A DNA stretch of 7,438 nt from DATIJJ01 sp039936115 (GTDB lineage: Bacteria > Pseudomonadota > Gammaproteobacteria > DSM-16500), in assembly GCA_039936115.1 (NCBI GenBank), contig JBDTIZ010000137.1, positions 1 through 7,438 on the forward strand. The letters run 5' to 3'. The notes under the pieces are model-generated. The model had not been told where the DNA came from. It made no database searches and saw only the letters and a program-made list of their open reading frames with translations. Shown piece after piece: positions 1 through 7,399 of the stretch (positions are counted from its first letter, which is position 1; every line of letters starts with the position of its first letter). Position numbers and translations under genes: made by a program.

Positions 1-2487
1 GAGTGCAAATGTACCTGCACCGCCAGCAATACCTATTGTTGTTGCTGCGGGTGTTTTTAAAATGACACTATTCGCATAACCAACTCCACTGCTTGTGCCG
101 CCAATCTGTGATGGCGTGCCACTCGTATTAAGTGCGATATTCCTTGCAGTGATAGTAATGGTCCCTGCCGTTCCCGCCGAATCCCCAGCTAATAATCTTC
201 CGCCTGAAGGCATCGTAAAAGTTCCCGAACCTGCATTTACAGTAATATTACCTGGAGTAGGTGACGCGCCTGCGCCCGCGTTCACTTGTGGTGTTCCGGC
301 AAGCGTAACACCAACACCGTTTAAGCTAATTGTTGTGCCACTGCCGGTTGTTAAGTTGTTATTAATGGTTAATAAAGCTGAAGACGTTAAATTAATGTTG
401 CCGGTTGTGGTAGTTAAGGTGCCTGCTGTACTTAAAAGACCGCCATTACTTTGAAAATCAATACTGCCTGTACCCACAGAAAGGGCGGCAGCTGGGAGTG
501 TTAACACGCCGGTAGATTTAATGGTTAATGGATTGTTAGTCGCTAACGTAGGAGTCGCTAGCGTAAAGCTTCCCGTGTTTGTGATAAATGCGCCGCCAGA
601 TCCTGAGGTCAATGTGATTGTCCCAGTGTTCGTTGTTAACATTGGCGTACCAATAGAACCAATACTGCCCGTGGTTGTTGTTGGAACGTTAAAGGTAATA
701 CCGTTTGCTGTGATGCCGCCTGTTGCACCTTGGGTAATGCTACCAGGGGTGAAAGGCGCCGTCGTTGTTGAACCAATAATTAATGAAGTGGCTGTTGTGC
801 CTGAGCTGATAGTGACACCATTTGCCAGCGTAATGTTTCCAGCGGTAGTTTCAGTATCACCAACAGGATTACCAGTGCTGACGATGGATCTATCTGCTGA
901 CGTCGCTGTATTACTATTTGCCGTCATTGTAATGACGCCATTATTCGTTGAAACATTGGCATTAACTAAAATACTGCGCCCAGCAGTGACGGTGAGTGTT
1001 CTGCCGCTCGTTCCCGCGCCCGTTATCGTTAGCGCATTATTAAATATGACATCTGAATTAGCTTGCAAGGTGATATTGGCTGACGCTGCAGCCGTGACGA
1101 TGCTGGCAGGCGTCAGAGTATTCGTCCCGCTTGTATTATTGGCGAATAAATTATTAGACCCGGCACTATAAGCCGAGCCGCCCGATGTTTGTATGATTAA
1201 AAATTTTGGATCGAGCAATAGTGATCCCACTAGACCTTTGGGCGCACGAGTATCAACAAAACCGTCATAATTTAAATTGCCGCCCGATACTTCAACCCAT
1301 CCACCATTACCGCCGAGCAAACCACCGCGTGCTGAAATATTTCCATAAAAGGCAGTGCCAAGGTCAGACCAGTTAACAACTGTGCCGCCGTTACCTATTC
1401 TGACTGCATCTGCTTTTATATTAACGTTTCTATCAACATAAAGATTTTCCGCATTTTGCAATGGCCCTTTCCCATGCGCATTTCCGCCAATTAAGATTTC
1501 ACCGCCACCTATATCGCCAGATGCATCCAAAACAGCTGTATCCACTAACGCAATACGTTGCCCAGTTATTCTAATCTTGCCACCGCGTGTTCCTTTGCTT
1601 ATCCCCGATGCCATCATCTTGCCGGAGACTTTGACGACGCCCTCACTGCCGCCCATTAACACGATATTTCCGTTACGTTGAACGGCTGAATGCGCTTGAA
1701 CAATGCCTTTCATGTTGATCACATTATCAACAACCCCTTTGGCGGCACGAGCTGACACGATAACCGTACCGCCATTTGCCAGAATACGACCTTTGGCACC
1801 GTTCAAAATTGCATCAGGGTAATCGCCCTTAGAATCAACTGGGGCATCCACTTGGAAATTAATCAATTGGTTGCCTAAAAAATCCAGGGTAAAGGCCTTA
1901 CCTGCGCCTAATGCCACAGTGCCTAAATTCGCTTTGATAACGCCGTTATTTTGAACAGAAGCGGCAAACAAACCAATGAAGCCAGAGTCTTGGGCTTTTA
2001 AAAATCCATTATTAACAATAGCAGCATTAGAATTACCACTCAGTCTATAATTACCCGACATAAAATCACTATCGGTCATATTCAAGGTTGAAGCCATAAG
2101 CCCAGCGACATCAACGATTGCATTAGTAGTAAATACAATACCTGCTGGGTTTAATAGGAAGATTTGCCCGTTTGCACGTAAGGTGCCATCTATGAGAGAG
2201 CGTTGAATTGTGCCGTTGATGCCTATAACGCGATTGAGAGTCACTGAGCTTTTGGAGGGTTGATTAAACTGTGTTAATTCGCCTTTATTAATGCTGAAAG
2301 TTTGCCAATTTATAATAGCTTTGTTAGTGGATTGATTTATCTGAGTTTTGCCTGGAGCTTGAATAACGGTTGCAGACCCAGCTGTGACGGTGCTGCCGGT
2401 AGGATTCGCCCATGAGTAAGAATTGAGGGCGAGCGCTACACACAACAAAAGTAAGCTAATACTTTTATTTACAACAGGTTGCAGCAT
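1..2487 (-). CDS. Filamentous haemagglutinin-like two-partner-secretion adhesin (TpsA), N-terminal part, runs off the left edge
   Basis: This is a large secreted surface protein of the FHA/TpsA family. Such proteins reach the periplasm by Sec and cross the outer membrane through a TpsB partner, which is not in this window. I translated frame -1 from 2487 to base 1: 829 codons with no stop. Residues 1-27 form a signal peptide (hydrophobic SISLLLLCVALAL, probable cleavage SWA|NP). Residues about 28-190 match the TPS (haemagg_act) domain, with INWQTFSI near 59-66, VTLNRV at 82-87 and the hallmark NPAGIVF at 113-119. Residues about 340-430 carry the family block GGNGGWVEVSG (392-402) followed by LLLDPKF (423-429). 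Beyond 430 the chain is Thr/Gly/Asn/Ser-rich beta-helix sequence with recurring GNITL-like motifs near 549, 621, 695, 745 and 774. The mature part seen has no cysteine, typical of TPS exoproteins. The ATG has a GGAG six bases upstream. Adhesion, biofilm or contact-dependent inhibition cannot be distinguished without the C-terminus. Confidence 0.9.
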   Translation of the reverse strand, partial: MLQPVVNKSISLLLLCVALALNSYSWANPTGSTVTAGSATVIQAPGKTQINQSTNKAIINWQTFSINKGELTQFNQPSKSSVTLNRVIGINGTIQRSLIDGTLRANGQIFLLNPAGIVFTTNAIVDVAGLMASTLNMTDSDFMSGNYRLSGNSNAAIVNNGFLKAQDSGFIGLFAASVQNNGVIKANLGTVALGAGKAFTLDFLGNQLINFQVDAPVDSKGDYPDAILNGAKGRILANGGTVIVSARAAKGVVDNVINMKGIVQAHSAVQRNGNIVLMGGSEGVVKVSGKMMASGISKGTRGGKIRITGQRIALVDTAVLDASGDIGGGEILIGGNAHGKGPLQNAENLYVDRNVNIKADAVRIGNGGTVVNWSDLGTAFYGNISARGGLLGGNGGWVEVSGGNLNYDGFVDTRAPKGLVGSLLLDPKFLIIQTSGGSAYSAGSNNLFANNTSGTNTLTPASIVTAAASANITLQANSDVIFNNALTITGAGTSGRTLTVTAGRSILVNANVSTNNGVITMTANSNTATSADRSIVSTGNPVGDTETTAGNITLANGVTISSGTTATSLIIGSTTTAPFTPGSITQGATGGITANGITFNVPTTTTGSIGSIGTPMLTTNTGTITLTSGSGGAFITNTGSFTLATPTLATNNPLTIKSTGVLTLPAAALSVGTGSIDFQSNGGLLSTAGTLTTTTGNINLTSSALLTINNNLTTGSGTTISLNGVGVTLAGTPQVNAGAGASPTPGNITVNAGSGTFTMPSGGRLLAGDSAGTAGTITITARNIALNTSGTPSQIGGTSSGVGYANSVILKTPAATTIGIAGGAGTFAL

Positions 2488-2493
2488 TTTTAA

Positions 2494-2497
2494 CTCC
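2494..2497 (-). promoter_or_regulatory. Ribosome-binding site of the TpsA-like adhesin
   Basis: Read on the minus strand, GGAG lies six bases before the ATG at 2487-2485. It fixes the start, which is also the point where a good signal peptide begins. A TATAAA box (2513-2518) lies a little further upstream, but no convincing -35 element stands at the right distance, so I do not call a promoter. Confidence 0.6.
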
Positions 2498-2643
2498 AGT
2501 TGAAGATCATTTTTTATACAAAAGTCATATGTTAAGTATAGGCGATGACCACTAAATAGGGGGATGGTTTGGAATTAAATAACTAGGCTGATTGTGGTCA
2601 AAAAGAGATCTACCTTTACCCCTGCAATCCACTGTTGCTCCCT

Positions 2644-2787
2644 TTGAAAGCCCCTCCTCTCCCCAGCCCTTTCCTCCCACCAAAAGCGTGAGAGGAGAGG
2701 AAGCTTAAATTAGCAATCGCAACTTGACTCCCTCTACTCTCGCGCTTTTGGCGGGAGGAAAGGGCTGGGGAGAGGAGGGGCTTTCAA
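2644..2787. repeat. 144-bp near-perfect palindrome (MITE-like or large REP-type element)
   Basis: The arms 2644-2703 and 2728-2787 are inverted copies of each other, pairing at 56 of 60 positions. The mismatched pairs are at 2679/2752, 2689/2742, 2695/2736 and 2701/2730, and the loop is 24 nt. The outer arms read TTGAAAGCCCCTCC... and ...GGAGGGGCTTTCAA and are strongly purine/pyrimidine-biased, unlike the AT-rich surroundings. It has no coding capacity and no obvious target-site duplication, and no run of T follows it on either strand. The structure fits a non-autonomous mobile palindrome. As RNA it would form one long hairpin that could slow polymerase or block decay behind the KAP gene. The structure itself is certain; the class of element is inference. 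Confidence 0.85.
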
Positions 2788-2845
2788 CTGTGAGAAAATC
2801 CGCGGTGTTGTGACAGTGGTTCTAGGGTGCTATCGCCGTCGTACC

Positions 2846-2877
2846 GCGGCTTATCCGCGGTATCCAGTCAATTTGGC
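2846..2877 (-). repeat. Dispersed REP-like repeat, copy A (with hairpin)
   Basis: On the minus strand this 32-nt unit reads GCCAAATTGACTGGATACCG and onward. It matches the plus strand at 7314-7345 at 30 of 32 positions, so the two copies are inverted relative to each other. In this copy the unit overlaps a complete hairpin: TACCGCGG (2842-2849), a 5-nt loop, and CCGCGGTA (2855-2862). The repeat begins only seven bases after the KAP stop codon, so the KAP transcript would carry the hairpin. No T-run follows, so it is not a classical terminator. Confidence 0.8.
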
Positions 2878-2884
2878 CTTAATA

Positions 2885-5044
2885 TTAAGCACTAGTATTA
2901 GGAATAACTTTGATAGTCTCTGCATGAATTAAATCTAAGAAAATCAAAATAGCAAGCTGTTCACGCTCACGTAATTTTTCAAAATCAGGATCTTCAAACA
3001 ACATTTTCGCATGCGGCGCTAATATATTTACTGAAATAAAATCTTCAATTCGGTGTAATGAATCCACCCAATCAGGACTTTTTGCCAATTTAGTGATCGT
3101 CTGATCAATCGGATCTTTCAATGCGTCACAGAGGAACGCGATTAATCCCTTATCTTCCAATACCATCAATCCAACAAATTGTCTGCATTCAATGGCATCG
3201 CCCCATTCTTTCCATGCATACAGAATGGCGATTAATTTAGGATGCTCAGCCAACCTTCCAATCGTCGCCCAATATTTAATTTTTTCGACAGTTAATTTTT
3301 GCAATGTTTCAAGTTCGTTCTGCGTGAAGTCTAGTTGCTCGAGTGGAATAGAGTCATCTGTTGTATGCATATTCAGTTCATAAACCATACTATACAAACT
3401 CAACGTAGATTTGTTAATGGCATCACGAAAAACTTCAAATCTCGCTTTCGTCGTTGGAAGACGTCGTAACAATTGATGCAGAATGCGATGAACACGCATA
3501 GACGTATCAAAATTTAATGCAGTATTCACGCCTTCAGGAAAGAGATCAGCACAATCCAATAATGCACTGACTGCATGGGGAATATATTGAATAGGAATAT
3601 TATACACTTCCGTACTATCCAATAAGGCAAGAAACGGCAGAATACGTTCATCTTTGTTTAAGCGCAAAATCGCTTGGGCAAACGCTGATTCATCAGTCGT
3701 CAAACTGATTAAGGTATTAATTTCGGCGGTGGACATAACTCCAACAGGAATAGCGGATAAAAAATATGTGTCAAAAAAATCTGCGCTACAAACACGTTTA
3801 TTGCGCCGCGCCATTTCTTCTGAATGATGAAAAAGAATTTCTGTCGGATAAAAATTTCTTAATGTCGGAAATAATCGACTCAACAACTGTTGCAAGATTT
3901 GACGTGAAAGAGCATCTGAACGATTTAAAATTTCATCACAGCGTATAGTGTATTCTTTCAATTCTTCTGCCGTCGGTTCAAACACATTGCTGACAAAATC
4001 AGTAAATAAATCTTTGTTGTCACGAATACCATCGTAGACGTTAGGTGAAAAAGTCGAGAGCGCAGTAATCGCAAAAAAATCAACAGGATTTACTAAATCC
4101 TTCACGCGCGGATAACTAAAGCTCAATGCGTTAACATAGCGGGTAATGTCGCGACAATTTTTGAAAAAATATTTCAAGGTTGAATAGTAAATATCAGCCC
4201 AATAATTATTATCCCACATACCTTCGGGTACAATGCTAACCACTTGTTGTAAGCGATCTAACAAAATACTTTCTACATCTTGTTTAGAAATGTCAGGAAT
4301 TTCAAACGGTAATTGTACAACTTTTTCCAAATAGTGAATGCCACCACTACCGTAGACATTATCCATCGCACGTATAACATGTGGTTTATCCATTGCAAGA
4401 ACATAAACAGTATTTGTATAATCACCCATAGATTTGACAATTTGAAAAATTTGTTTAATTTCGTTGTCTTCAATGCGAGAAATATTATCGATAAAAATAA
4501 TAATTTTATGTTTTTGTTTGCGAAGCAAAGTATTTAATTCAGCTTTCACTTGAGTTAAGTCACGTCCCGATTCCCAACCATAGGCTTCTTCTTTCGTCAC
4601 ACGTGGTTTTGCGAGCTTGGTAACGAAGTTATGTTTTTGACGAAATATTCTAGGAACAGGTAGGTGAGTAAAGAAAGAAACATATAATTCAAGTAACTGA
4701 ATAATTTTATCAGCATCTTCAACATATTCTGCGCGACGAATTTCAGAAGTGAGTCTACGAAAAAAACTATAAATTAATTGATCTTGACCTGAATAACTCC
4801 AAGGACTGAAATTTAAAATGATAGGTCTTTCTTCATCCAGCATATTACTGGATGCCAAATTTAATTCTTCTAGAGTGAGATTTATAATAGATGTTTTGCC
4901 GGTGCCCCAAGCGCCATATAATCCAATGACCAAACTTTCAGTATTGTTATGATCCAGAATACTGCGCGCTAAATATTTGGCAAAACCAGACCGCCCTAGG
5001 CGATCCTGTTCATGTTTAAGAATGGGACGGTCGGCATCAAACAC
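2885..5044 (-). CDS. KAP-family P-loop NTPase, 719 aa
   Basis: The N-terminal 310 residues are a KAP NTPase domain. Visible motifs are Walker A GAWGTGKT (44-51), the KAP-type FSPW (79-82), a Walker B strand IIIFIDNISR (181-190), a strand plus aspartate YVLAMD (214-219), YLEKVVQLPFEIP (238-250) and the C-terminal arginine motif CRDITRYVN (297-305). The usual Walker B of the family is close to DDLDR; here it is DNISR, so only the first acid is kept. The remaining 410 residues look alpha-helical and I recognise no domain there. No transmembrane pair, common in other KAP proteins, is evident, so it is probably cytoplasmic or peripheral. The start is GTG: an AGGAG lies nine bases upstream and an in-frame stop (5051-5053) leaves no earlier option. 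Known relatives include PifA, which excludes phage T7, and animal Kidins220. The role of this protein is unknown; a defence role is possible but unproven, and no partner gene is adjacent. Confidence 0.9.
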   Translation of the reverse strand: MFDADRPILKHEQDRLGRSGFAKYLARSILDHNNTESLVIGLYGAWGTGKTSIINLTLEELNLASSNMLDEERPIILNFSPWSYSGQDQLIYSFFRRLTSEIRRAEYVEDADKIIQLLELYVSFFTHLPVPRIFRQKHNFVTKLAKPRVTKEEAYGWESGRDLTQVKAELNTLLRKQKHKIIIFIDNISRIEDNEIKQIFQIVKSMGDYTNTVYVLAMDKPHVIRAMDNVYGSGGIHYLEKVVQLPFEIPDISKQDVESILLDRLQQVVSIVPEGMWDNNYWADIYYSTLKYFFKNCRDITRYVNALSFSYPRVKDLVNPVDFFAITALSTFSPNVYDGIRDNKDLFTDFVSNVFEPTAEELKEYTIRCDEILNRSDALSRQILQQLLSRLFPTLRNFYPTEILFHHSEEMARRNKRVCSADFFDTYFLSAIPVGVMSTAEINTLISLTTDESAFAQAILRLNKDERILPFLALLDSTEVYNIPIQYIPHAVSALLDCADLFPEGVNTALNFDTSMRVHRILHQLLRRLPTTKARFEVFRDAINKSTLSLYSMVYELNMHTTDDSIPLEQLDFTQNELETLQKLTVEKIKYWATIGRLAEHPKLIAILYAWKEWGDAIECRQFVGLMVLEDKGLIAFLCDALKDPIDQTITKLAKSPDWVDSLHRIEDFISVNILAPHAKMLFEDPDFEKLREREQLAILIFLDLIHAETIKVIPNTSA

Positions 5045-5053
5045 GGTTGCTCA

Positions 5054-5058
5054 CTCCT
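5054..5058 (-). promoter_or_regulatory. Ribosome-binding site that fixes the GTG start of the KAP NTPase
   Basis: Minus-strand AGGAG sits nine bases before the GTG at 5044-5042. The in-frame TGA at 5053-5051 overlaps this site, so translation cannot begin further upstream. That makes GTG the only credible start that keeps the N-terminal residues before the Walker A motif. Confidence 0.7.
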
Positions 5059-5089
5059 AAGTCTTATAACTTTCAGAATGATAATAGCT

Positions 5090-5095
5090 ATTATA
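5090..5095 (-). promoter_or_regulatory. Possible -10 box of a KAP-gene promoter
   Basis: The minus strand carries a perfect TATAAT 45 bases before the GTG start, in the gap after prlC. This suggests the KAP gene has its own sigma-70-type promoter. I found no good -35 hexamer 16-18 bases upstream, and the sequence is AT-rich, so a chance match is possible. Confidence 0.35.
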
Positions 5096-5121
5096 ACGCA
5101 AATTGATAGCGCATTGCGGCT

Positions 5122-5157
5122 TTTGTAGGGGCGAACCTATGTGTTCGCCCCTACAAA
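5122..5157. repeat. 36-bp perfect inverted repeat of the GTAGGGGCGAAC type behind prlC
   Basis: TTTGTAGGGGCGAAC (5122-5136) and its exact inverse (5143-5157) form a 15-bp stem with a 6-nt loop, CTATGT. It lies one base beyond the prlC TAG stop. Palindromes with a core like this occur as dispersed intergenic repeats in many unrelated bacteria, so I read it as a repeat copy rather than a dedicated site. Neither strand has a T-run after the stem, so it is not a canonical intrinsic terminator, although it may cap the 3' end of the prlC message. Confidence 0.85.
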
Positions 5158-5158
5158 G

Positions 5159-7198
5159 CTAAGCCAACCCACTATGCCGCAATAACGCATCAATTGTCGG
5201 CAATCGCCCACGAAATGCGACAAATAAATCCATAGGGTCGCACACCCCACCTTGTTCCAATATATTATTCAAAAACGCACGTCCCGAAACACGATCAAAA
5301 ACCCCTTGTTCTTCAAAACGTGAAAAAGCATCACTAGACAATACTTCAGCCCATTTATAACTGTAATAACCAGCCGCATAACCCCCTGAAAAAATATGCG
5401 AGAAACTATGTTGAAAGCGATTAAATTTAGCAGTAGGAACCACAGCTGTTTTTAGTCGCACATCATCTAGAATTTTTTGCACTTGCGGCCCTTTGCTGGG
5501 ATCAAATTCAAGGTGTAAACGAAAATCAAATAATGCAAATTCGAGTTGACGCAACATTTGCATGCCGGATTGAAAATTTTTCGCCGCGATTAATTTTTTA
5601 TAAAGCGCATCCGGCAAGGATTCTCCCGTTGTTTCATGCGCGGAAATTAATGTCAGTGATTCCTTATCCCAACACCAGTGTTCGAAAAACTGACTAGGAA
5701 ATTCCACCGCATCCCACGGCACACCGTTGATGCCTGAAACAGGCGCATAATCCACTTGCGTCAACAAATGATGTAGGCAATGACCGAATTCATGGAAAAC
5801 AGTTTGTACTTCATCGTGCGTCAGCGTTCCGGGTTTGTCGCCGATAGGACGCATGAAATTACAGGTTAAAAAAGCAACCGGATATTGCAGAGTATTGTCC
5901 GGTAAAATTTGACGAACACGACATTCATCCATCCAGGCGCCATCTTTTTTATGCGGACGTGCATACAAATCGGTATAAAAATAACCACGTAAATTATTTT
6001 CATTATCATAAACTTCAAAAAACTGCACGTGTGGATGCCAGATATCCACATCATGGCGCTCAACAATTTTTATACCAAACAACCGTCCCATGACGGTAAA
6101 CATACCCTCCAATACTTTATTAACAGGAAAGTATTGGCGTAATTCTTCTTGTGAAATTGAATATTTAGATTCTTGTAATTTCTCTCCATAATAAGGCAAA
6201 TCCCATGGTTCCAGTGTTGTGATACCATCCTGTGATTTTGCAAATTCAGTGAGTTCTTGCATATCAGCTTCAGCGGATTTTTTTGACTTGGTGACTAAAT
6301 CATTTAAAAAAGTCAGTACTAGGTTTGGATCATGCGCCATTTTGGTCGCAAGTGAATATTCAGCGAAACTCGGAAAATTTAACAATTGCGCAAGTTCATG
6401 TCGAGTTTGCACAATGTCTTCCATCAATTTTGTATTATCGAAACGCCCCGCATTTGGCCCAACATCTGATGCACGCGTGACATATGCTTCATACATAGTT
6501 TTGCGCAAATCGCGATTGGCTAAATATTTAATGACTGAGGAATAACAGGGATAATCCAACGTCAATATCCAACCTGTTTTACTTTTTTGTTTCGCATTTT
6601 GCGCGGCAATTTCGAGTGTTTGCTCGGGTAAGCCAGTGAGCAATTCAAGTTCTGTGACGTGAAACGTCCATCCATGTGTTGCATCTAATAAGTTTTCGCT
6701 AAATTGAGTAGTAAGTTTACTTAATTTTTTTTGCAATTCGGCAAAACGTAATTTTTTATCAGCGGGTAAGCTTACACCGCTTAAACGAAAATCACGGAGC
6801 TCATTTTCAATCACTTTGCGTTGTGCGGCATGCAAATTTTTGAAATCGGGACTTTCTGAAATGGTTTTAATCGCTTGATAATGTGTTTCATTTTGCATGA
6901 GTTCCGTATGATATTCCGTTAATAACGGCAAGCAAGCATTATAAGCCGCGCGTAATTCATCAGATTCCATCACCGAATGTAGATGAGAAATCGGCGACCA
7001 CATTTTGTTAAGTTGATTATCCATGTCTTCGAGCGGAACAAGCAACGTATTCCAGCTAACAGCTTTAACATTCGCCAATAATTTTTGTCGTTTTTGACGA
7101 TTTTCATTGAGTACTTCTTTGAGTAGGGGCTCGATTTCAGTGGGAACAATTGTGCTAAAGCTGGGAAGTTGTTTTTGGTTTAATAAGTCATTTTTCAT
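5159..7198 (-). CDS. prlC: Oligopeptidase A (M3 family zinc metallopeptidase)
   Basis: This is a cytoplasmic zinc endopeptidase that cleaves short peptides, including signal-peptide remnants and products of ATP-dependent proteases. At 679 residues it is essentially the length of E. coli PrlC/OpdA. The N-terminal half (about 1-300) is the helical M3 part. The catalytic part holds the zinc motif HEFGH at 469-473 (ligands H469 and H473, catalytic E470) and the third-ligand glutamate E499 in WDAVEFPSQ. The substrate-binding block HIFSGGYAAGYYSYKW (601-616) has the His and Tyr residues expected for M3 enzymes. Nothing is truncated or missing. The ATG at 7198 is preceded by an in-frame stop at 7211-7213 and by only a weak Shine-Dalgarno (GCGAG, about seven bases upstream). 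Other M3 members such as Dcp or PepF are less likely given the N-terminus and overall match. A palindromic repeat abuts the stop codon. Confidence 0.95.
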   Translation of the reverse strand: MKNDLLNQKQLPSFSTIVPTEIEPLLKEVLNENRQKRQKLLANVKAVSWNTLLVPLEDMDNQLNKMWSPISHLHSVMESDELRAAYNACLPLLTEYHTELMQNETHYQAIKTISESPDFKNLHAAQRKVIENELRDFRLSGVSLPADKKLRFAELQKKLSKLTTQFSENLLDATHGWTFHVTELELLTGLPEQTLEIAAQNAKQKSKTGWILTLDYPCYSSVIKYLANRDLRKTMYEAYVTRASDVGPNAGRFDNTKLMEDIVQTRHELAQLLNFPSFAEYSLATKMAHDPNLVLTFLNDLVTKSKKSAEADMQELTEFAKSQDGITTLEPWDLPYYGEKLQESKYSISQEELRQYFPVNKVLEGMFTVMGRLFGIKIVERHDVDIWHPHVQFFEVYDNENNLRGYFYTDLYARPHKKDGAWMDECRVRQILPDNTLQYPVAFLTCNFMRPIGDKPGTLTHDEVQTVFHEFGHCLHHLLTQVDYAPVSGINGVPWDAVEFPSQFFEHWCWDKESLTLISAHETTGESLPDALYKKLIAAKNFQSGMQMLRQLEFALFDFRLHLEFDPSKGPQVQKILDDVRLKTAVVPTAKFNRFQHSFSHIFSGGYAAGYYSYKWAEVLSSDAFSRFEEQGVFDRVSGRAFLNNILEQGGVCDPMDLFVAFRGRLPTIDALLRHSGLA

Positions 7199-7313
7199 TA
7201 TATGGCTCGCTTAATTGTTTTTAAAAAACAGTTTGGATTGATGAAGTTTAAACTAAATGTATTAAAGCCGTCATCTGAAACTAAAAATCTAAAAGCCCTG
7301 GCGAGAAGCCTAT

Positions 7314-7345
7314 GCCAAGTTGACTGGATACCGCGGACAAGCCGC
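7314..7345 (+). repeat. Dispersed REP-like repeat, copy B (3' half of the hairpin lost)
   Basis: This stretch reads GCCAAGTTGACTGGATACCG and onward, and differs from the minus strand at 2846-2877 at only two of 32 positions (7319 and 7338). The short stem GCGG/CCGC (7333-7336 with 7342-7345) remains. After 7345 the sequence diverges, so the longer hairpin of copy A is not complete here. It lies about 115 bases upstream of the prlC start. Confidence 0.75.
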
Positions 7346-7363
7346 ATAAGCGCTAACCTAAGG

Positions 7364-7399
7364 AAAAGCCGTAAGACCTAATCTGCGGCTTTCTTTTTC
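7364..7399. terminator. Terminator-like hairpin, possibly bidirectional
   Basis: AAAGCCG (7365-7371) pairs exactly with CGGCTTT (7386-7392) around a 14-nt loop. On the plus strand the stem is followed by a T-rich run (TTTCTTTTTCTT); on the minus strand it is followed by a weaker TTTTCCTT. No plus-strand gene ends just before it, so the most sensible role would be to end a minus-strand transcript entering from the right, isolating prlC. The loop is large and the stem short, so this is tentative. Confidence 0.35.

Larger units (their letters stand above)
2488..2884. other. 397-bp intergenic region rich in inverted repeats
   Basis: This gap separates the 3' end of the KAP gene from the 5' end of the adhesin. 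It holds the adhesin leader (2488 to about 2600), the 144-bp palindrome (2644-2787), a short stretch with no clear signal, and the REP-like hairpin (about 2841-2877). I see no convincing open frame with a ribosome-binding site and no RNA gene. Both palindromes would be transcribed in any read-through from the KAP gene toward the adhesin. Confidence 0.6.

Noticed and set aside
95..1171. Two long plus-strand open frames (95-454 and 521-1171) with Val/Pro/Leu-rich translations
   Set aside because: They lie antisense to the adhesin repeats. Their odd composition is what Thr/Gly/Asn-rich codons give when read backwards, and neither has a convincing ribosome-binding site or a recognisable domain.
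2546..2600. Seven-base inverted repeat TGACCAC/GTGGTCA upstream of the adhesin, as a possible operator
   Set aside because: Arms this short, 41 bases apart, are expected by chance.
3192..3948. Short plus-strand frames at 3192-3383 and 3766-3948 inside the KAP gene
   Set aside because: They are antisense shadows of a clearly coding gene, with no ribosome-binding site or family resemblance.
4273..4537. Overlapping short frames on both strands over the Walker B region of the KAP gene
   Set aside because: They are alternative-frame readings of AT-rich coding sequence; the KAP frame explains the region.
5866..6545. Short frames inside prlC (5866-6066 minus, 6219-6545 plus)
   Set aside because: prlC is full length and intact across both stretches, so these are shadows.
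7220..7300. A TTTAAT box upstream of prlC as a promoter
   Set aside because: The hexamer resembles a -10 box, but no -35 element stands at a normal distance, and the region is AT-rich enough to give such matches by chance.
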